Of a stretch of DNA of 64,000 nt, positions 34,691-44,679 are shown one piece after another. Each line of letters starts with the position of its first letter. Position 1 is the first letter of the stretch. The stretch comes from Amycolatopsis antarctica (lineage in GTDB: Bacteria; Actinomycetota; Actinomycetes; Mycobacteriales; Pseudonocardiaceae). The position numbers and the translations under genes were made by a program. The DNA lies in assembly GCF_002262875.1 (NCBI RefSeq), contig NZ_NKYE01000004.1, positions 310,001 through 374,000 of the forward strand, read 5' to 3'. The notes under the pieces were generated by a model that saw only the letters and a program-made list of their open reading frames with translations, made no database searches and was not told the DNA's origin.

Positions 34691-34710
34691 GGGAAACGCA
34701 AGCGGTTCCC
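34691..34710. promoter_or_regulatory. Candidate operator of the XRE regulator
   Basis: GGGAAACGCAAGCGGTTCCC is a 20-bp palindrome whose nine-base arms differ at one position around an AA centre. It lies between the divergent regulator (start 34654) and the 34770 gene, as expected for an autoregulatory site. Confidence 0.45.
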
Positions 34711-34769
34711 CGTAAAGCAGCATTGAATGCGTGGAGTGAAATCGGTCTCCTAGAGTCGAGGAGGTCTCC

Positions 34770-35075
34770 ATGTCAACCGTTTCCCCCGCCCTGGACCGCG
34801 CATTCTGGTTGCTGCGCAACGAAATCTACGAACGTCTCGACGCCGCGGACTGCCTGATCGAGGACTTCGCCGAGTGGACCGGCGCGCAGCAGGAGCGCGC
34901 CGGGCAGGTGCTCGACGATCTGGTCACCACCATCCGCTCCGTCGTCGCGGAGCACGTCGCCGACACCGCCGGGCAGTGCGTTTTCTGCGCGGACGCCTGG
35001 CCGTGCCGCACCATCGCCGTCGTCTACCGGGTGACCACCGATCCGGAGCGGCAGATCGCCACGCTGACCGCCTGA
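34770..35075 (+). CDS. Small protein with CxxC-x4-C motif, divergent partner of XRE/DUF397
   Basis: The 101-residue protein is helical over its first 70 residues (LDRAFWLLRNEIYERLDAAD). It contains QCVFCADAWPCRT, a Cys arrangement (C-x2-C-x5-C) that could bind metal. GAGGAGG precedes the ATG. It is not recognised as a named family. Small proteins of this kind often stand opposite XRE/DUF397 pairs in actinomycetes, so a linked regulatory role is a reasonable inference. Confidence 0.65.
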   Translation: MSTVSPALDRAFWLLRNEIYERLDAADCLIEDFAEWTGAQQERAGQVLDDLVTTIRSVVAEHVADTAGQCVFCADAWPCRTIAVVYRVTTDPERQIATLTA

Positions 35076-35094
35076 CCGTCCTCTGTGGACAAAA

Positions 35095-35126
35095 AAGGAG
35101 CCGGATCCCGCGGGATCCGGCTCCTT
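35095..35126 (-). terminator. Rho-independent terminator of kgd
   Basis: A perfect 16-bp self-complementary stem (35095-35110 with 35111-35126) is followed, on the minus strand, by six U residues. It begins 16 bp after the kgd stop. The hairpin also faces the end of the 34770 gene. Confidence 0.9.
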
Positions 35127-35141
35127 CTCGTGGTTCGGTCT

Positions 35142-38100
35142 CTAGCTGAACGCCTTCGCGATGATCGCCTTCTGCTCCACCTCGTGCACCTTCGACGAGC
35201 CCGCCGAGGGGGCCGCCATCGGCCGCCGCGCGGCGACCTGCAGGCCGGCCAGCAGCTCCGGGAACTTGCGCGGCAGGTTCAGCCCGAAGAACGGCCAGGC
35301 ACCCTGGTTCTCCGGCTCCTCCTGCACCCACATGATCTCGGTGGCCTTGGTGAACCGCTCCAGCGCGGCGGCGAGCTTCTTCTTCGGCAGCGGGTAGTAC
35401 TGCTCGACCCGGACGATCGCGACGTCCTCGATCTCCTGCTTCGTCCGCTCGGCCACCAGCTCCCAGTACATCTTCCCGGACGTCAGCAGCACCTTGCGCG
35501 CCTTCTCCGGCGACACGTCGTTGTCGTCGATGACGGAGAGGAACTTCGAGCCGGAGGTGAAGTCCTCCACACCCGACTTCACCGCCTTGTCGCGCAGCAG
35601 CCGCTTGGGGGTGAAGACGATCAGCGGGCGGTTCACGCCGTCGAGGGCGTGCCTGCGCAGCAGGTGGAAGTAGTTCGCCGGGGTCGACGGCACCGAGACC
35701 GTCATCGAGCCCTCTGCGCAGAGCTGCAGGAACCGCTCGATCCGGCCCGAGGTGTGGTCCGGGCCCTGGCCCTCGTGGCCGTGCGGCAGCAGCAGCACGA
35801 CGTCGGAGAGCTGTCCCCACTTGGCCTCTCCGGAGGAGATGTACTCGTCGATGATGGTCTGCGCGCCGTTGACGAAGTCGCCGAACTGCGCCTCCCACAT
35901 CACCAGCGCCTCGGAGTTCGCCACCGAGTAGCCGTACTCGAAACCGACCGCCGCGTACTCCGACAGGGCGGAGTCGTAGATCATCACCCGGCCCTGCTCC
36001 TCGGCCAGGTTCTGCAGCGGCTGGTACTCCTGCCCGGTCTTGCGGTCGATCAGCACCGAGTGCCGCTGGGTGAACGTGCCACGCCGGGAGTCCTGACCGG
36101 ACAGCCGGACGAGCCTGCCCTCGATGGCCAGCGAACCGAATGCCAGCAGTTCGCCGAACGCCCAGTCGATGCCGCCCTCGCGGGACATCTTCTGCCTGCG
36201 CTCCATCACCGGCTTGACCCTCGGGTGCGGGCTGAAGCCCTCCGGCGCCTCGCCGAAGGCGTCACCGATGCGCTCCACCACGTCGCGGGAGACGGCGGTC
36301 GGCACCTGGGCCGGTACCTGCTGCTCCTCCTCGACCGACGGGCTCGCCGACACCGGGTGCTTCTCCAGCTCCCGCACCTCGTTGAACACGTGTTCGAGCT
36401 GGCTGGAGAAGTCGCGCAACGCGGCCTCCGCCTCTTCCACGGAGATGTCCCCACGGCCGATCAGCGACTCGGTGTAGGTCTTGCGGACGCTGCGCTTGGT
36501 GTCGATGATGTCGTACATCGCCGGCTGGGTCATCGAGGGATCGTCGCCCTCGTTGTGACCGCGGCGGCGGTAGCAGATCATGTCGATCACGAAGTCCTTG
36601 TTGAACGTCTGGCGGTACTCGACGGCGAGCTGCGCGACCCAGTGCGCCGCCTCCGGGTCGTCACCGTTCACGTGGAACACCGGGGCGGCGATCATCTTCG
36701 CCACGTCCGTCGCGTACTGCGAGGACCGCGAGTTCTCCGGGGCGGTGGTGAAACCGACCTGGTTGTTGATGATCACGTGCACGGTGCCGCCGGTGCGGTA
36801 ACCGCGCAGCAGAGCCAGGTTCAGCGTCTCCGCGACCACGCCCTGCCCGGCGAACGCGGCGTCGCCGTGCAACAGCACCGGCAGCACGGTGAAGCCCTCG
36901 CCGCCCTTGTCCAGGATGTCCTGCTTGGCGCGGACGATGCCCTCCAGCACCGGGTCCACGGTCTCCAGGTGCGAGGGGTTCGCGGTGAGCGACACCCGCG
37001 TCTCGCCGTCGCCGAACATCCGGAAGTACTTGCCCTCGGCGCCGAGGTGGTACTTCACGTCACCGGAACCGTGCGCCTGGCCGGGATCGAGGTTGCCCTC
37101 GAACTCCTGGAAGATCTGCGCGATCGGCTTGCCGACGATGTTCGCCAGCACGTTCAGCCTGCCGCGGTGCGGCATGCCGATGACGACCTCGTCCAGCTCG
37201 TGCTCGGCCGCCTTGTCCAGCACCGTGTCCAGCAGCGGGATGACGGTCTCGCCGCCCTCCAGCGAGAACCGCTTCTGCCCGACGTACTTGGTCTGCAGGA
37301 AGGTCTCGAACGCCTCGGCGGCGTTCAGCTTCGAGAGCACGTACTTCTGCACCGAGGTGTCCGGCTTCTCGTGCGGCACCTCGACGCGGTCCTGGATCCA
37401 GCGGCGCTCGTCCGGGTCGAGGATGTGCGTGTACTCGATACCGACCGTGCGGCAGTAGGAGTTGCGCAGCACACCCAGCACGTCGCGCAGCTTCATCCGC
37501 TCCTTGCCCGCGAAGCCGCCGACGGCGAACTCCCGGTCCAGGTCCCAGAGGGTGAGGCCGTGCGAGAGGACGTCGAGGTCCTCGTGCCGTCGCTGGCGGT
37601 AGTTCAGCGGATCGGTGTCGGCCATCAGGTGGCCGCGCATCCGGTAGGCGTCGATCAGCTCGATCACGCGGGCGGTCTTGTCGACGGCGCCCTCGGGGAT
37701 GTCCTGCACCCAGCGCACCGGTTCGTACGGCAGGCGCAGCGAGGTGAAGACGTCGTCGTAGAAGCCGGCCTCGCCGAGCAGGAGCTGGTGGATGTGCTTG
37801 AGGAATTCGCCGGACTCGGCGCCCTGGATGATCCGGTGGTCGTAGGTCGAGGTGAGCGTCATGATCTTGCTGACGCCCAGGTCCACCAGCGTCTTCTCGC
37901 TGGTGCCCTCGAAGTGTGCCGGGTACTGCATGGCGCCGACGCCGATGATCGTGCCCTGGCCCGCCTGCAGTCGCGGTACCGAGTGGTTCGTGCCGATGCC
38001 GCCGGGGTTGGTCAGCGAGATCGTGGTGCCGGAGAAGTCGTCGGCGGTCAGCTTGTTGTTGCGCGCCTTCTTGACGATGTCCTCGTACGCCTGCCAGAAC

Positions 38101-38939
38101 TGCAGGAAGGTCATGTTCTCGGTGTTCTTGATCGACGCGACGACGAGCGTCCGGGCGCCTTCCTTGCCCTTCATGTCGATCGCCAGACCGAAGTTGACGT
38201 GCTCGGGGGTGACCGAGTGCGCCTTGCCGTCCACCAGCGCGTAGTGCCGGTTCATGTTCGGGTACTCGCGCAGCGCCCGGATCATCGCGTAGCCGATGAG
38301 GTGGGTGAAGGAGATCTTCCCGCCCCGGGTGCGCTTGAGGTGGTTGTTGATCACGATGCGGTTGTCGGCGATCAGCTTCGCCGGCACCGCGCGCACGCTG
38401 GTGGCCGTCGGCACCGTCAGCGAGGCGTCCATGTTCTTCGCGATCGCGGCCGCGGCGCCACGGAGCTGCTTGCTCTCCGGTGCGTCCTTGGCCGGGGCCT
38501 TGGCGTCCTTGGAATCCTTGGCGTCCGCCTTCGCCGGGGCGGCCTGGGCCTTCGCCGGTGCGGGTGCGCTCGCTGTCTTCGCGGGCGCGGCGGCGGGCTT
38601 CGCCACGGGGGCCTGCTTGGCCGGGGCCTGCTGTTCGGGAGCGGGCTTCGCGGGAGCGGGCTTCGCGGGGGCCTGCTTCTCCGGGGCTTTCGCCGACCCG
38701 CTCGCCGAGGGCTGCTCCGCCCGGGACGGCGCCGTGCCGTTGCCCTGCGGGGAGCCGGAAGCCGCGCCGTCCTTCGCCGCGCCGGCGTCGTCCTTCGCGG
38801 CCTGCGTCGGCGTGAAATCGGCGAAGAAGTCATGCCACGCGGCGTCTACTGAGGAGGGGTCGGCGAGGAACTGGTCGTACATCTCCTCGACGAGCCATTC
38901 GTTGGGGCCGAACTGTGACGCAGGGCTGCTGCTGGACAC
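35142..38939 (-). CDS. kgd: Multifunctional 2-oxoglutarate decarboxylase/dehydrogenase E1-E2 (Kgd/OdhA)
   Basis: The 1265-residue enzyme runs the 2-oxoglutarate step of the TCA cycle. A short N-terminal segment ([18 protein letters not shown]) and an Ala/Lys/Pro-rich linker lead to an E2-like acyltransferase domain. The catalytic His of that domain is in [17 protein letters not shown]. The full thiamine-dependent E1 domain follows ([43 protein letters not shown]). As in mycobacteria and corynebacteria, there is no lipoyl domain. The start is GTG 38939. Confidence 0.96.
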   Translation of the reverse strand: MSSSSPASQFGPNEWLVEEMYDQFLADPSSVDAAWHDFFADFTPTQAAKDDAGAAKDGAASGSPQGNGTAPSRAEQPSASGSAKAPEKQAPAKPAPAKPAPEQQAPAKQAPVAKPAAAPAKTASAPAPAKAQAAPAKADAKDSKDAKAPAKDAPESKQLRGAAAAIAKNMDASLTVPTATSVRAVPAKLIADNRIVINNHLKRTRGGKISFTHLIGYAMIRALREYPNMNRHYALVDGKAHSVTPEHVNFGLAIDMKGKEGARTLVVASIKNTENMTFLQFWQAYEDIVKKARNNKLTADDFSGTTISLTNPGGIGTNHSVPRLQAGQGTIIGVGAMQYPAHFEGTSEKTLVDLGVSKIMTLTSTYDHRIIQGAESGEFLKHIHQLLLGEAGFYDDVFTSLRLPYEPVRWVQDIPEGAVDKTARVIELIDAYRMRGHLMADTDPLNYRQRRHEDLDVLSHGLTLWDLDREFAVGGFAGKERMKLRDVLGVLRNSYCRTVGIEYTHILDPDERRWIQDRVEVPHEKPDTSVQKYVLSKLNAAEAFETFLQTKYVGQKRFSLEGGETVIPLLDTVLDKAAEHELDEVVIGMPHRGRLNVLANIVGKPIAQIFQEFEGNLDPGQAHGSGDVKYHLGAEGKYFRMFGDGETRVSLTANPSHLETVDPVLEGIVRAKQDILDKGGEGFTVLPVLLHGDAAFAGQGVVAETLNLALLRGYRTGGTVHVIINNQVGFTTAPENSRSSQYATDVAKMIAAPVFHVNGDDPEAAHWVAQLAVEYRQTFNKDFVIDMICYRRRGHNEGDDPSMTQPAMYDIIDTKRSVRKTYTESLIGRGDISVEEAEAALRDFSSQLEHVFNEVRELEKHPVSASPSVEEEQQVPAQVPTAVSRDVVERIGDAFGEAPEGFSPHPRVKPVMERRQKMSREGGIDWAFGELLAFGSLAIEGRLVRLSGQDSRRGTFTQRHSVLIDRKTGQEYQPLQNLAEEQGRVMIYDSALSEYAAVGFEYGYSVANSEALVMWEAQFGDFVNGAQTIIDEYISSGEAKWGQLSDVVLLLPHGHEGQGPDHTSGRIERFLQLCAEGSMTVSVPSTPANYFHLLRRHALDGVNRPLIVFTPKRLLRDKAVKSGVEDFTSGSKFLSVIDDNDVSPEKARKVLLTSGKMYWELVAERTKQEIEDVAIVRVEQYYPLPKKKLAAALERFTKATEIMWVQEEPENQGAWPFFGLNLPRKFPELLAGLQVAARRPMAAPSAGSSKVHEVEQKAIIAKAFS

Positions 38940-39198
38940 GGCTTGGACTCGCCTCTATCCGTCTCGATCTAACTTGTCCGATTACGCGCCTACCAGGCTA
39001 ACCCCCCTGCCTTCAGCCGTGTGAGCTAACTGGCCCTAGCGCGGCGGCGGGCGTTTGGCGTTCGTCACTGAATCGATCCGGTCTAGGCGAGCGGACCGCT
39101 CGTTCGATCGCAGTGGACGAGCACGCCGAGTTCGGGGCAATCTGGCGGAACCGATGTCGAGCGGGCGCCGTCTCCATGACGGGCGAAGGGGGTTCACG
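38940..39198. other. Divergent intergenic region kgd - toxin locus
   Basis: These 259 bp hold the kgd promoter (leftward) and probably the promoter of the RHS locus (rightward). The part next to kgd is AT-richer than average. No clear operator or hairpin was found. Confidence 0.4.
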
Positions 39199-39741
39199 GT
39201 GGCGGATCTGTCCGATGTCGAGCGCATGGTGGCCGACTGGGAGCGCGGTGCCACCGAGAAGGCGGCCCGCTACGAGCAGATGCAGCGGCAGGTCGAGCAG
39301 ATATCGATCACCGAATCGGTCGCCTCGGGCGCGGTCAGCGTGACCGTCGGGCACAACGGCCTGCCCACCGACGTGCGGATGACCGAGGCGGTCAAGTCGA
39401 TGGCCGCCGAGGAGATCGCCGCCGCCGTACTGGCCGCCATGCGCAAGGCGCAGTCGAGATACCCGGAGCGGCTCGCCGAGATCACCGCGGCGACCGTGGG
39501 CGACGACACGACCACCCGGCACATCCTGGCCACCGCGACCGAGCAGTTCCCCGCGCCGCTGGAGGAGGACGAGCCGTCCGCACCCGAAGCGCCGAGGGCG
39601 AGGCTCTACGACCGCGAACCCGAGGACGAACCGGCACCGCCGCGAGCACCCCGGCCCAGAGCGGACGGCGGGCGGGGCGGCGGGGCCACCGAATCCGACG
39701 GGGACGACTTCGGCGGCGAGTCCTTCATGCGGCGCGACTGA
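39199..39741 (+). CDS. YbaB/EbfC-like nucleoid-associated protein
   Basis: This 180-residue protein has a YbaB-type core (about residues 10-110): an N-terminal helix, then GAVSVTVGHNGLPTDVRMTE, then a long helix. An acidic Pro/Arg-rich tail follows. YbaB proteins bind DNA as dimers, and paralogues of this kind recur at type VII secretion effector loci in actinomycetes, with unknown role. GTG 39199 has a GGGGG-type ribosome-binding stretch. The gene opens a run of four closely spaced genes that includes the RHS toxin. Confidence 0.8.
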   Translation: MADLSDVERMVADWERGATEKAARYEQMQRQVEQISITESVASGAVSVTVGHNGLPTDVRMTEAVKSMAAEEIAAAVLAAMRKAQSRYPERLAEITAATVGDDTTTRHILATATEQFPAPLEEDEPSAPEAPRARLYDREPEDEPAPPRAPRPRADGGRGGGATESDGDDFGGESFMRRD

Positions 39742-39769
39742 GGCGGTACACGGAGACTTGGGGGTAGGC

Positions 39770-40084
39770 ATGTCCGGCGGCTTCGAAGTACTTGGTGAGG
39801 AACTGGAAACCCATGCCGGCAAGGTCGACGGACTCGCCGAGCGACTGCGTACCGCGGTGCGGGCGGCCCAGCAGGTGAGCATGGACAACAGCGCGTTCGG
39901 CGTGATCTGCCAGCCGTTCGCGCTGCTGCTCGACCCGTTCGAGCAGATGGGCGTCCAGGCGCTGGAGCAGGGCGCGGAGTCGGTCGCGGACACCGCGGGC
40001 AAGGTCCGCGACGCCTCCTCGAAATACGCCGAGCGCGAGGGCGTCACCGGCACGGAGATCAACAGACACGGGGAGTCGTTGTGA
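39770..40084 (+). CDS. EspC-like type VII secretion-associated small protein
   Basis: This 104-residue helical protein (MSGGFEVLGEELETHAGKVD ... AFGVICQPFALLLDPFEQMG) matches the EspC/T7SS target family, small WXG100-like helical hairpins that travel with larger ESX substrates. ATG 39770 is used; a TTG four codons earlier is possible. Its stop overlaps the RHS gene start by four bases, which strongly suggests that the two are made and exported together. Confidence 0.75.
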   Translation: MSGGFEVLGEELETHAGKVDGLAERLRTAVRAAQQVSMDNSAFGVICQPFALLLDPFEQMGVQALEQGAESVADTAGKVRDASSKYAEREGVTGTEINRHGESL

Positions 40085-43000
40085 CCGGGCCGAATCCGCT
40101 CGTCGCGCAGGAGCAGTCGCGGACCACCGCCGTCACCGGCATCGGGATCGCCGAGTCCTCGGTCGATCTGGCCAACGGCGTCGCCGACGGATCCTGGGTC
40201 GAGGCCGGCCTCGGCGCGGTCGGCGTCGGCCTCGAAGTGCTGTCGATGGTCATCGACCCGATCGGCACCCTCGCCTCCTACGGCGTCTCCTGGCTGATCG
40301 AGCATGTGGAGCCGCTCAAGGAGGCGCTCGACTGGTTCGCCGGTGACCCGCCGGTGATCCAGTCCTTCTCCGAGACCTGGGCGAACGTCGCCGCCGAGGT
40401 CGGCGCGGTCGCCCAGGAGTACGGCACCGAGTCGCGGAACGGCACGGCGGGCTGGCTCGGCGCGGGCGGGGACGCCTACCGGCAGCATGCCGCCGAACAG
40501 GCCGACGCGCTGGCCGGTGCCTCCTCGCTGGCGGACGGCATCTCCGTCGGCGTGATGGTGATGGGCGAGGTCGTCGCGGCGGTCCGCGAGCTGGTCCGGG
40601 ACCTGGTGGCCGAACTCGTCGGCAAGCTGATCACCTGGGCACTGGAGGCCGCGGCCACGCTCGGCTTCGCGACCCCGGTGATCGCGGCGCAGGCCACGGC
40701 CGCGATCTCCAAGGCGATCTCGAAGGTCAGCGAGCTGGTGCAGAAGCTGGTGAAGACGATCAGCAACGTCTCGCCGCGGATCGGCAAGATCATCGACAAG
40801 CTCGGCGAGATCATCGAGAAGCTGGCCAAGCTCGGCCGCAAGATCGACGGCGGTGGCACCACGCCGTCCGGCACCCGAGGCGGTCCGGACCTGGACGCAC
40901 CCACCGTCAGGGGGCCGGACGGCACCTCGCCCTCGGGCACCTCGCCCTCGTCCGGTTCGCCCGGCGGCACCTCACCCTCCGGCGCGAGGGACACCACACC
41001 CTCGGGCAGCAGGCCGCCGGACACCCCGGCCGGTCCGCGCGCCGATCCAGGGTCCCCGGGCACGTCGCCCGACGGCTCCGCACCCGCGGGCGCGGGCCGC
41101 AACGGGGACGGCACCCCCGGCGGCAGGGGCGAGAGTGCGAACCGGCCGGCCGACCCACACGACACGAGAACGCCGGTCGACCAGCGCAACACCTGCAACG
41201 ACCCGATCGACGTCGCCACCGGAGAGATGGTTCTGGTGCAGACCGATGTCGATCTCGCCGGGGTGCTACCGCTGCTCCTCCGTCGTACCCACGTGTCGTC
41301 CTACCGGGCGGGCCGTTCGTTCGGCCGCTCGTGGGCGTGCACCCTCGACCAGCGGCTGGAGTTCGACGACGACGGAGTCGTGTTCGTCGGCGAGGACGGG
41401 ATGCTGCTCGTCTACCCGGAACTCCCGCCGGCGGGCGAGGTCCTGCCGGAGGTCGGCCCCCGGTGGCCGTTGACGCGGGAAGAGAGCGGGTACGCCCTGC
41501 ACCGTCCGGACTCGGGGCAGACGTTCCGGTTCGACCGCGGCCGGGGACAGGTCGCCCGGCTCGCGTCGATCGCCGACCACAGCGGCAACAAGCTCGTGAT
41601 CGGCCGTCACGCCGACGGGCTTGCCCGATTCGTCGAACACTCCGGCGGCTACCGGATCGAGATCGACGCCCGGCAGGGGCGCGTGCACGCACTCCGGCTG
41701 GCGCCCCCGGACGGCGACAGCGTCACGCTGGCCGGATTCGCCTACACCGAGTCCGGCGATCTCTCGTCCGTGACGAACAGTTCCGGGCGATCACTCACCT
41801 TCGAGTACGACGTCGAGGGGCGCATCGTCCGCTGGGTCGATCGAAACGGCGAGTGGTACCGGTACTTCTACGACGCGGACGGCCGATGTGTCGCCAACCA
41901 GGGCTCCGGCGGCTTCCTGAACGGGACATTCGCTTACGACGGCGAGCGCTCGATGACCCGATTCACCGACGCGCTCGGCAACACCACCACCTACCGGTTC
42001 GACCGATCCCGGAACCTGGTCGCCGAGACGGACCCGCTCGGCCACACAACCAGCCAGGTGTGGAACGAGTTCGATCAGCTCATCGAGCGTACGGACCCGC
42101 TCGGACGAACGACCCGTTACGAGTACGACGAACGCGGCGGGCTGGTGGTGCTCACCCGCCCCGACAGCACGCAGGCCCGCGCCGAGCACAACGAGATGGG
42201 CAGGCCGACCGTCACCATCGATCCCGACGGTGCGACCTGGCGCCGGGAGTACGACGGCGCGGGCAAGGTCACCCTGGTGGTCGACCCGTCCGGCGCCAGG
42301 ACGCTGTGTACTTACAACGAGGCCGGGCAACGGGTGTCGGTGACCGATGCTCTGGGGAGGACACGGCGCACCGAGACCGACGCGGCGGGACTGCCGATCC
42401 TGGAAACCGACCACGAGGGCAACACAACGCGATATCGGCGGGACCAGTTCGGACGAATCGTCGAGATCACCGACGCGGCCGGTCGTTCCGTCACTCTGCG
42501 CTGGACCGTGGAGGGAAACCTGCTCGCACGGTCCAGGCCCGACGGGGGCGAGCAGACCTGGCGATACGACGGCGAGGGCAACCTGATCGAGCACCGTGAT
42601 CAGCTCGGTGGACGCACGACGATCACCCGGACGCACTTCGACCTCCCGCTCGAGGAGGTCCGGCCGGACGGGACCCGCCTTCGCTTCGGCTACGACCAGG
42701 CACTGCGGCTGACCTCGGTCACCAACTCCCAGGGCATGGTCTGGCGGTACTCGTACGACGCGGCCGGGCGGCTGATCTCCGAGACCGACTTCAACGGGCG
42801 CACGATCGGCTACCGCTATGACGCGGCCGGCCAGCTCGTCTGCCGGACGAACGGCCTCGGTCAGGACATCGACTACCTTCGGGATCGGCTCGGCAACGTC
42901 GTCCGCCGCGAGCACGGCGACACGGTGGAGACTTTCGAATTCGACCCGATGAGCCGGATGATCGGTGCGGCCAACGAGCATGTTCGGCTGGATCTGATCC

Positions 43001-44679
43001 GGGACCCGCTCGGCAGAGTCGTCGCCGAAGGCGTCAACGGCAGGATGGTCACCTCGGCCTACGACCCGATCGGGCGGCGTACGTCCAGGCGGACTCCCAC
43101 GGGTGCCGAGACGACCTGGCGGTATGGCGAAGGGCCCCGGCCGGCGGAACTCGTGACCGCCGGGCACACCGTCAGTTTCGGCTACGACGCGCTCGGCCGC
43201 GAAACCGAGCGACTGCTCGACACCGGCACGATCATCGCGCAGTCCTGGGACGTCGATCATCGGCTCGCCACCCAGACCGTCTCCGCCGTGCCTCGTGACC
43301 GCACCGCTGTCGCGCGAACGAACCTGCTGATGGAACGTCGTTATCGCTACAACACGAACGGCGTCCTGGCCGGGATCGACAGTTCGACCGGTGACGCGCG
43401 CTCGTTCGACCTGGATCCCGGATCCCGGATCACGGCGGTCCGGGGAAGCGGATGGTCGGAGAGCTACGCATACGACGGCGCGGGCAACATCACCAGTGCT
43501 GCCTGGGACGGCGAGGTCGAGGCGCAGGGCGCCCGTGAATTCCTCGGATCGGCGGTCACCAGGGCTGGGAACCTGCGGTACCGCTACGACAGGCAGGGCA
43601 GGATCGTCCTGCGGCAGAAGAAGCGGTTGTCGGCGAAGCCGGACAACTGGCACTACACCTGGGACGCCGACGACCGGCTGGTCGGCGTCACCACGCCGGA
43701 TGGTGCCCGGTGGCGCTATCTCTACGACCCGATCGGCAGGCGCGTGGCGAAGCTGCGCCTCGCGACCGAGTCCGGGCAACCGGCCGAACGGATCGATTTC
43801 GCTTGGGACGGAATGGTTCCCGCGGAGCAGGTGCATTCCTCGGGGCGGGCGACGTGCTGGAACTGGGAACCGGGAACGTTCCGGGCGGTGACCCAGGTCG
43901 AGCGGAAACGTGGCGGCTCAGCGGAACAGGAATGGGTTGATCAGGAGTTCTATTCGATCGTCACCGACCTGGTCGGCACGCCGACGGATCTGGTCGACGC
44001 CGAAGGAGAGCCGGTGTGGCGGCGCCGGGCGACGGTCTGGGGGAAGGACCTGGGCACCTCGGCCGCCCGTGCGGACACACCACTGCGCTTTCCCGGGCAG
44101 ATCTTCGACCCGGAGTCCGGCCTGCACTACAACCATTTCCGTTACTACGACCCGGAAACTGGCCGTTACACCTCGCACGATCCGCTGGGGCTGGCGCCGT
44201 CCCCCAATCCGCAGGCCTACGTCCCCAACCCGTTGATGGAGATCGACCCGGCCGGGCTGGCGCCATGCCGCGACTTCTACAGCGTCCAGAGCCGAGCCGA
44301 CGCCGACCGCCTGATCCACAACGGTGGCGAGCCGTGGCCGTCCGGTGTGGACGCGAACGGCAGGCCGCGATCCGAGTTCGGTGAAGGTCTCTACGCGTGG
44401 GGAGACCGGGAAGGCGCACAGAGGTACCTGGACCGGGTCAGCAGTCGCGACGGCGCGCCGGGCGACCTGGAGATCGTGCAGCATCGCATTTCCGGGGAGG
44501 ATTTCGACAGGCTGCGATCGGCGGATCTCGGTGCCATGGACGACGACACGGCGACCGCCATCTGGCAGGCCGGAAGTCGCAACGATTATGATCACATCAC
44601 CCGTCCCACAGGCAATTTCGGCTCCGAGCACTATTTCCGAAGCGGGGTCTTTCATCTGCTGCAGAGTTGGAGAACATGA
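40081..44679 (+). CDS. T7SS-linked RHS-repeat polymorphic toxin
   Basis: The 1532-residue protein is modular. Residues 1-250 form a helical T7SS-like domain with a WXG-type turn (WLGAGGDAYRQH). A Ser/Gly/Pro-rich linker follows, then a DUF6531 domain from about 370 (NTCNDPIDVATGEMVLVQTD). RHS/YD repeats (YDAAGRL type) run to about 1350. The conserved core end is RYTSHDPLGLAPSPNPQAYV with DPAGL near 1389. The last ~140 residues are the variable toxin. FGEGLYAWGDREGAQRYL and a final SEHYFRSGVFHLL suggest an ADP-ribosyltransferase-like fold, but this is a pattern guess. Confidence 0.92.
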   Translation: MTGPNPLVAQEQSRTTAVTGIGIAESSVDLANGVADGSWVEAGLGAVGVGLEVLSMVIDPIGTLASYGVSWLIEHVEPLKEALDWFAGDPPVIQSFSETWANVAAEVGAVAQEYGTESRNGTAGWLGAGGDAYRQHAAEQADALAGASSLADGISVGVMVMGEVVAAVRELVRDLVAELVGKLITWALEAAATLGFATPVIAAQATAAISKAISKVSELVQKLVKTISNVSPRIGKIIDKLGEIIEKLAKLGRKIDGGGTTPSGTRGGPDLDAPTVRGPDGTSPSGTSPSSGSPGGTSPSGARDTTPSGSRPPDTPAGPRADPGSPGTSPDGSAPAGAGRNGDGTPGGRGESANRPADPHDTRTPVDQRNTCNDPIDVATGEMVLVQTDVDLAGVLPLLLRRTHVSSYRAGRSFGRSWACTLDQRLEFDDDGVVFVGEDGMLLVYPELPPAGEVLPEVGPRWPLTREESGYALHRPDSGQTFRFDRGRGQVARLASIADHSGNKLVIGRHADGLARFVEHSGGYRIEIDARQGRVHALRLAPPDGDSVTLAGFAYTESGDLSSVTNSSGRSLTFEYDVEGRIVRWVDRNGEWYRYFYDADGRCVANQGSGGFLNGTFAYDGERSMTRFTDALGNTTTYRFDRSRNLVAETDPLGHTTSQVWNEFDQLIERTDPLGRTTRYEYDERGGLVVLTRPDSTQARAEHNEMGRPTVTIDPDGATWRREYDGAGKVTLVVDPSGARTLCTYNEAGQRVSVTDALGRTRRTETDAAGLPILETDHEGNTTRYRRDQFGRIVEITDAAGRSVTLRWTVEGNLLARSRPDGGEQTWRYDGEGNLIEHRDQLGGRTTITRTHFDLPLEEVRPDGTRLRFGYDQALRLTSVTNSQGMVWRYSYDAAGRLISETDFNGRTIGYRYDAAGQLVCRTNGLGQDIDYLRDRLGNVVRREHGDTVETFEFDPMSRMIGAANEHVRLDLIRDPLGRVVAEGVNGRMVTSAYDPIGRRTSRRTPTGAETTWRYGEGPRPAELVTAGHTVSFGYDALGRETERLLDTGTIIAQSWDVDHRLATQTVSAVPRDRTAVARTNLLMERRYRYNTNGVLAGIDSSTGDARSFDLDPGSRITAVRGSGWSESYAYDGAGNITSAAWDGEVEAQGAREFLGSAVTRAGNLRYRYDRQGRIVLRQKKRLSAKPDNWHYTWDADDRLVGVTTPDGARWRYLYDPIGRRVAKLRLATESGQPAERIDFAWDGMVPAEQVHSSGRATCWNWEPGTFRAVTQVERKRGGSAEQEWVDQEFYSIVTDLVGTPTDLVDAEGEPVWRRRATVWGKDLGTSAARADTPLRFPGQIFDPESGLHYNHFRYYDPETGRYTSHDPLGLAPSPNPQAYVPNPLMEIDPAGLAPCRDFYSVQSRADADRLIHNGGEPWPSGVDANGRPRSEFGEGLYAWGDREGAQRYLDRVSSRDGAPGDLEIVQHRISGEDFDRLRSADLGAMDDDTATAIWQAGSRNDYDHITRPTGNFGSEHYFRSGVFHLLQSWRT

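Noticed and set aside
35085..38852. A 1255-residue open frame antisense to kgd, and similar long antisense frames opposite secA (2937-5315), the pruA region (9928-12621), the RHS gene (41791-43836) and the double exporter (45866-47728)
   Set aside because: All mirror the codon structure of well-supported genes on the other strand. Such open antisense frames are expected at this GC content and show no family features or ribosome-binding sites.
39013..40488. A 491-residue minus-strand protein opposite the YbaB/EspC-like genes
   Set aside because: It has no recognisable domain, crosses the kgd promoter and is a shadow of three supported plus-strand genes.
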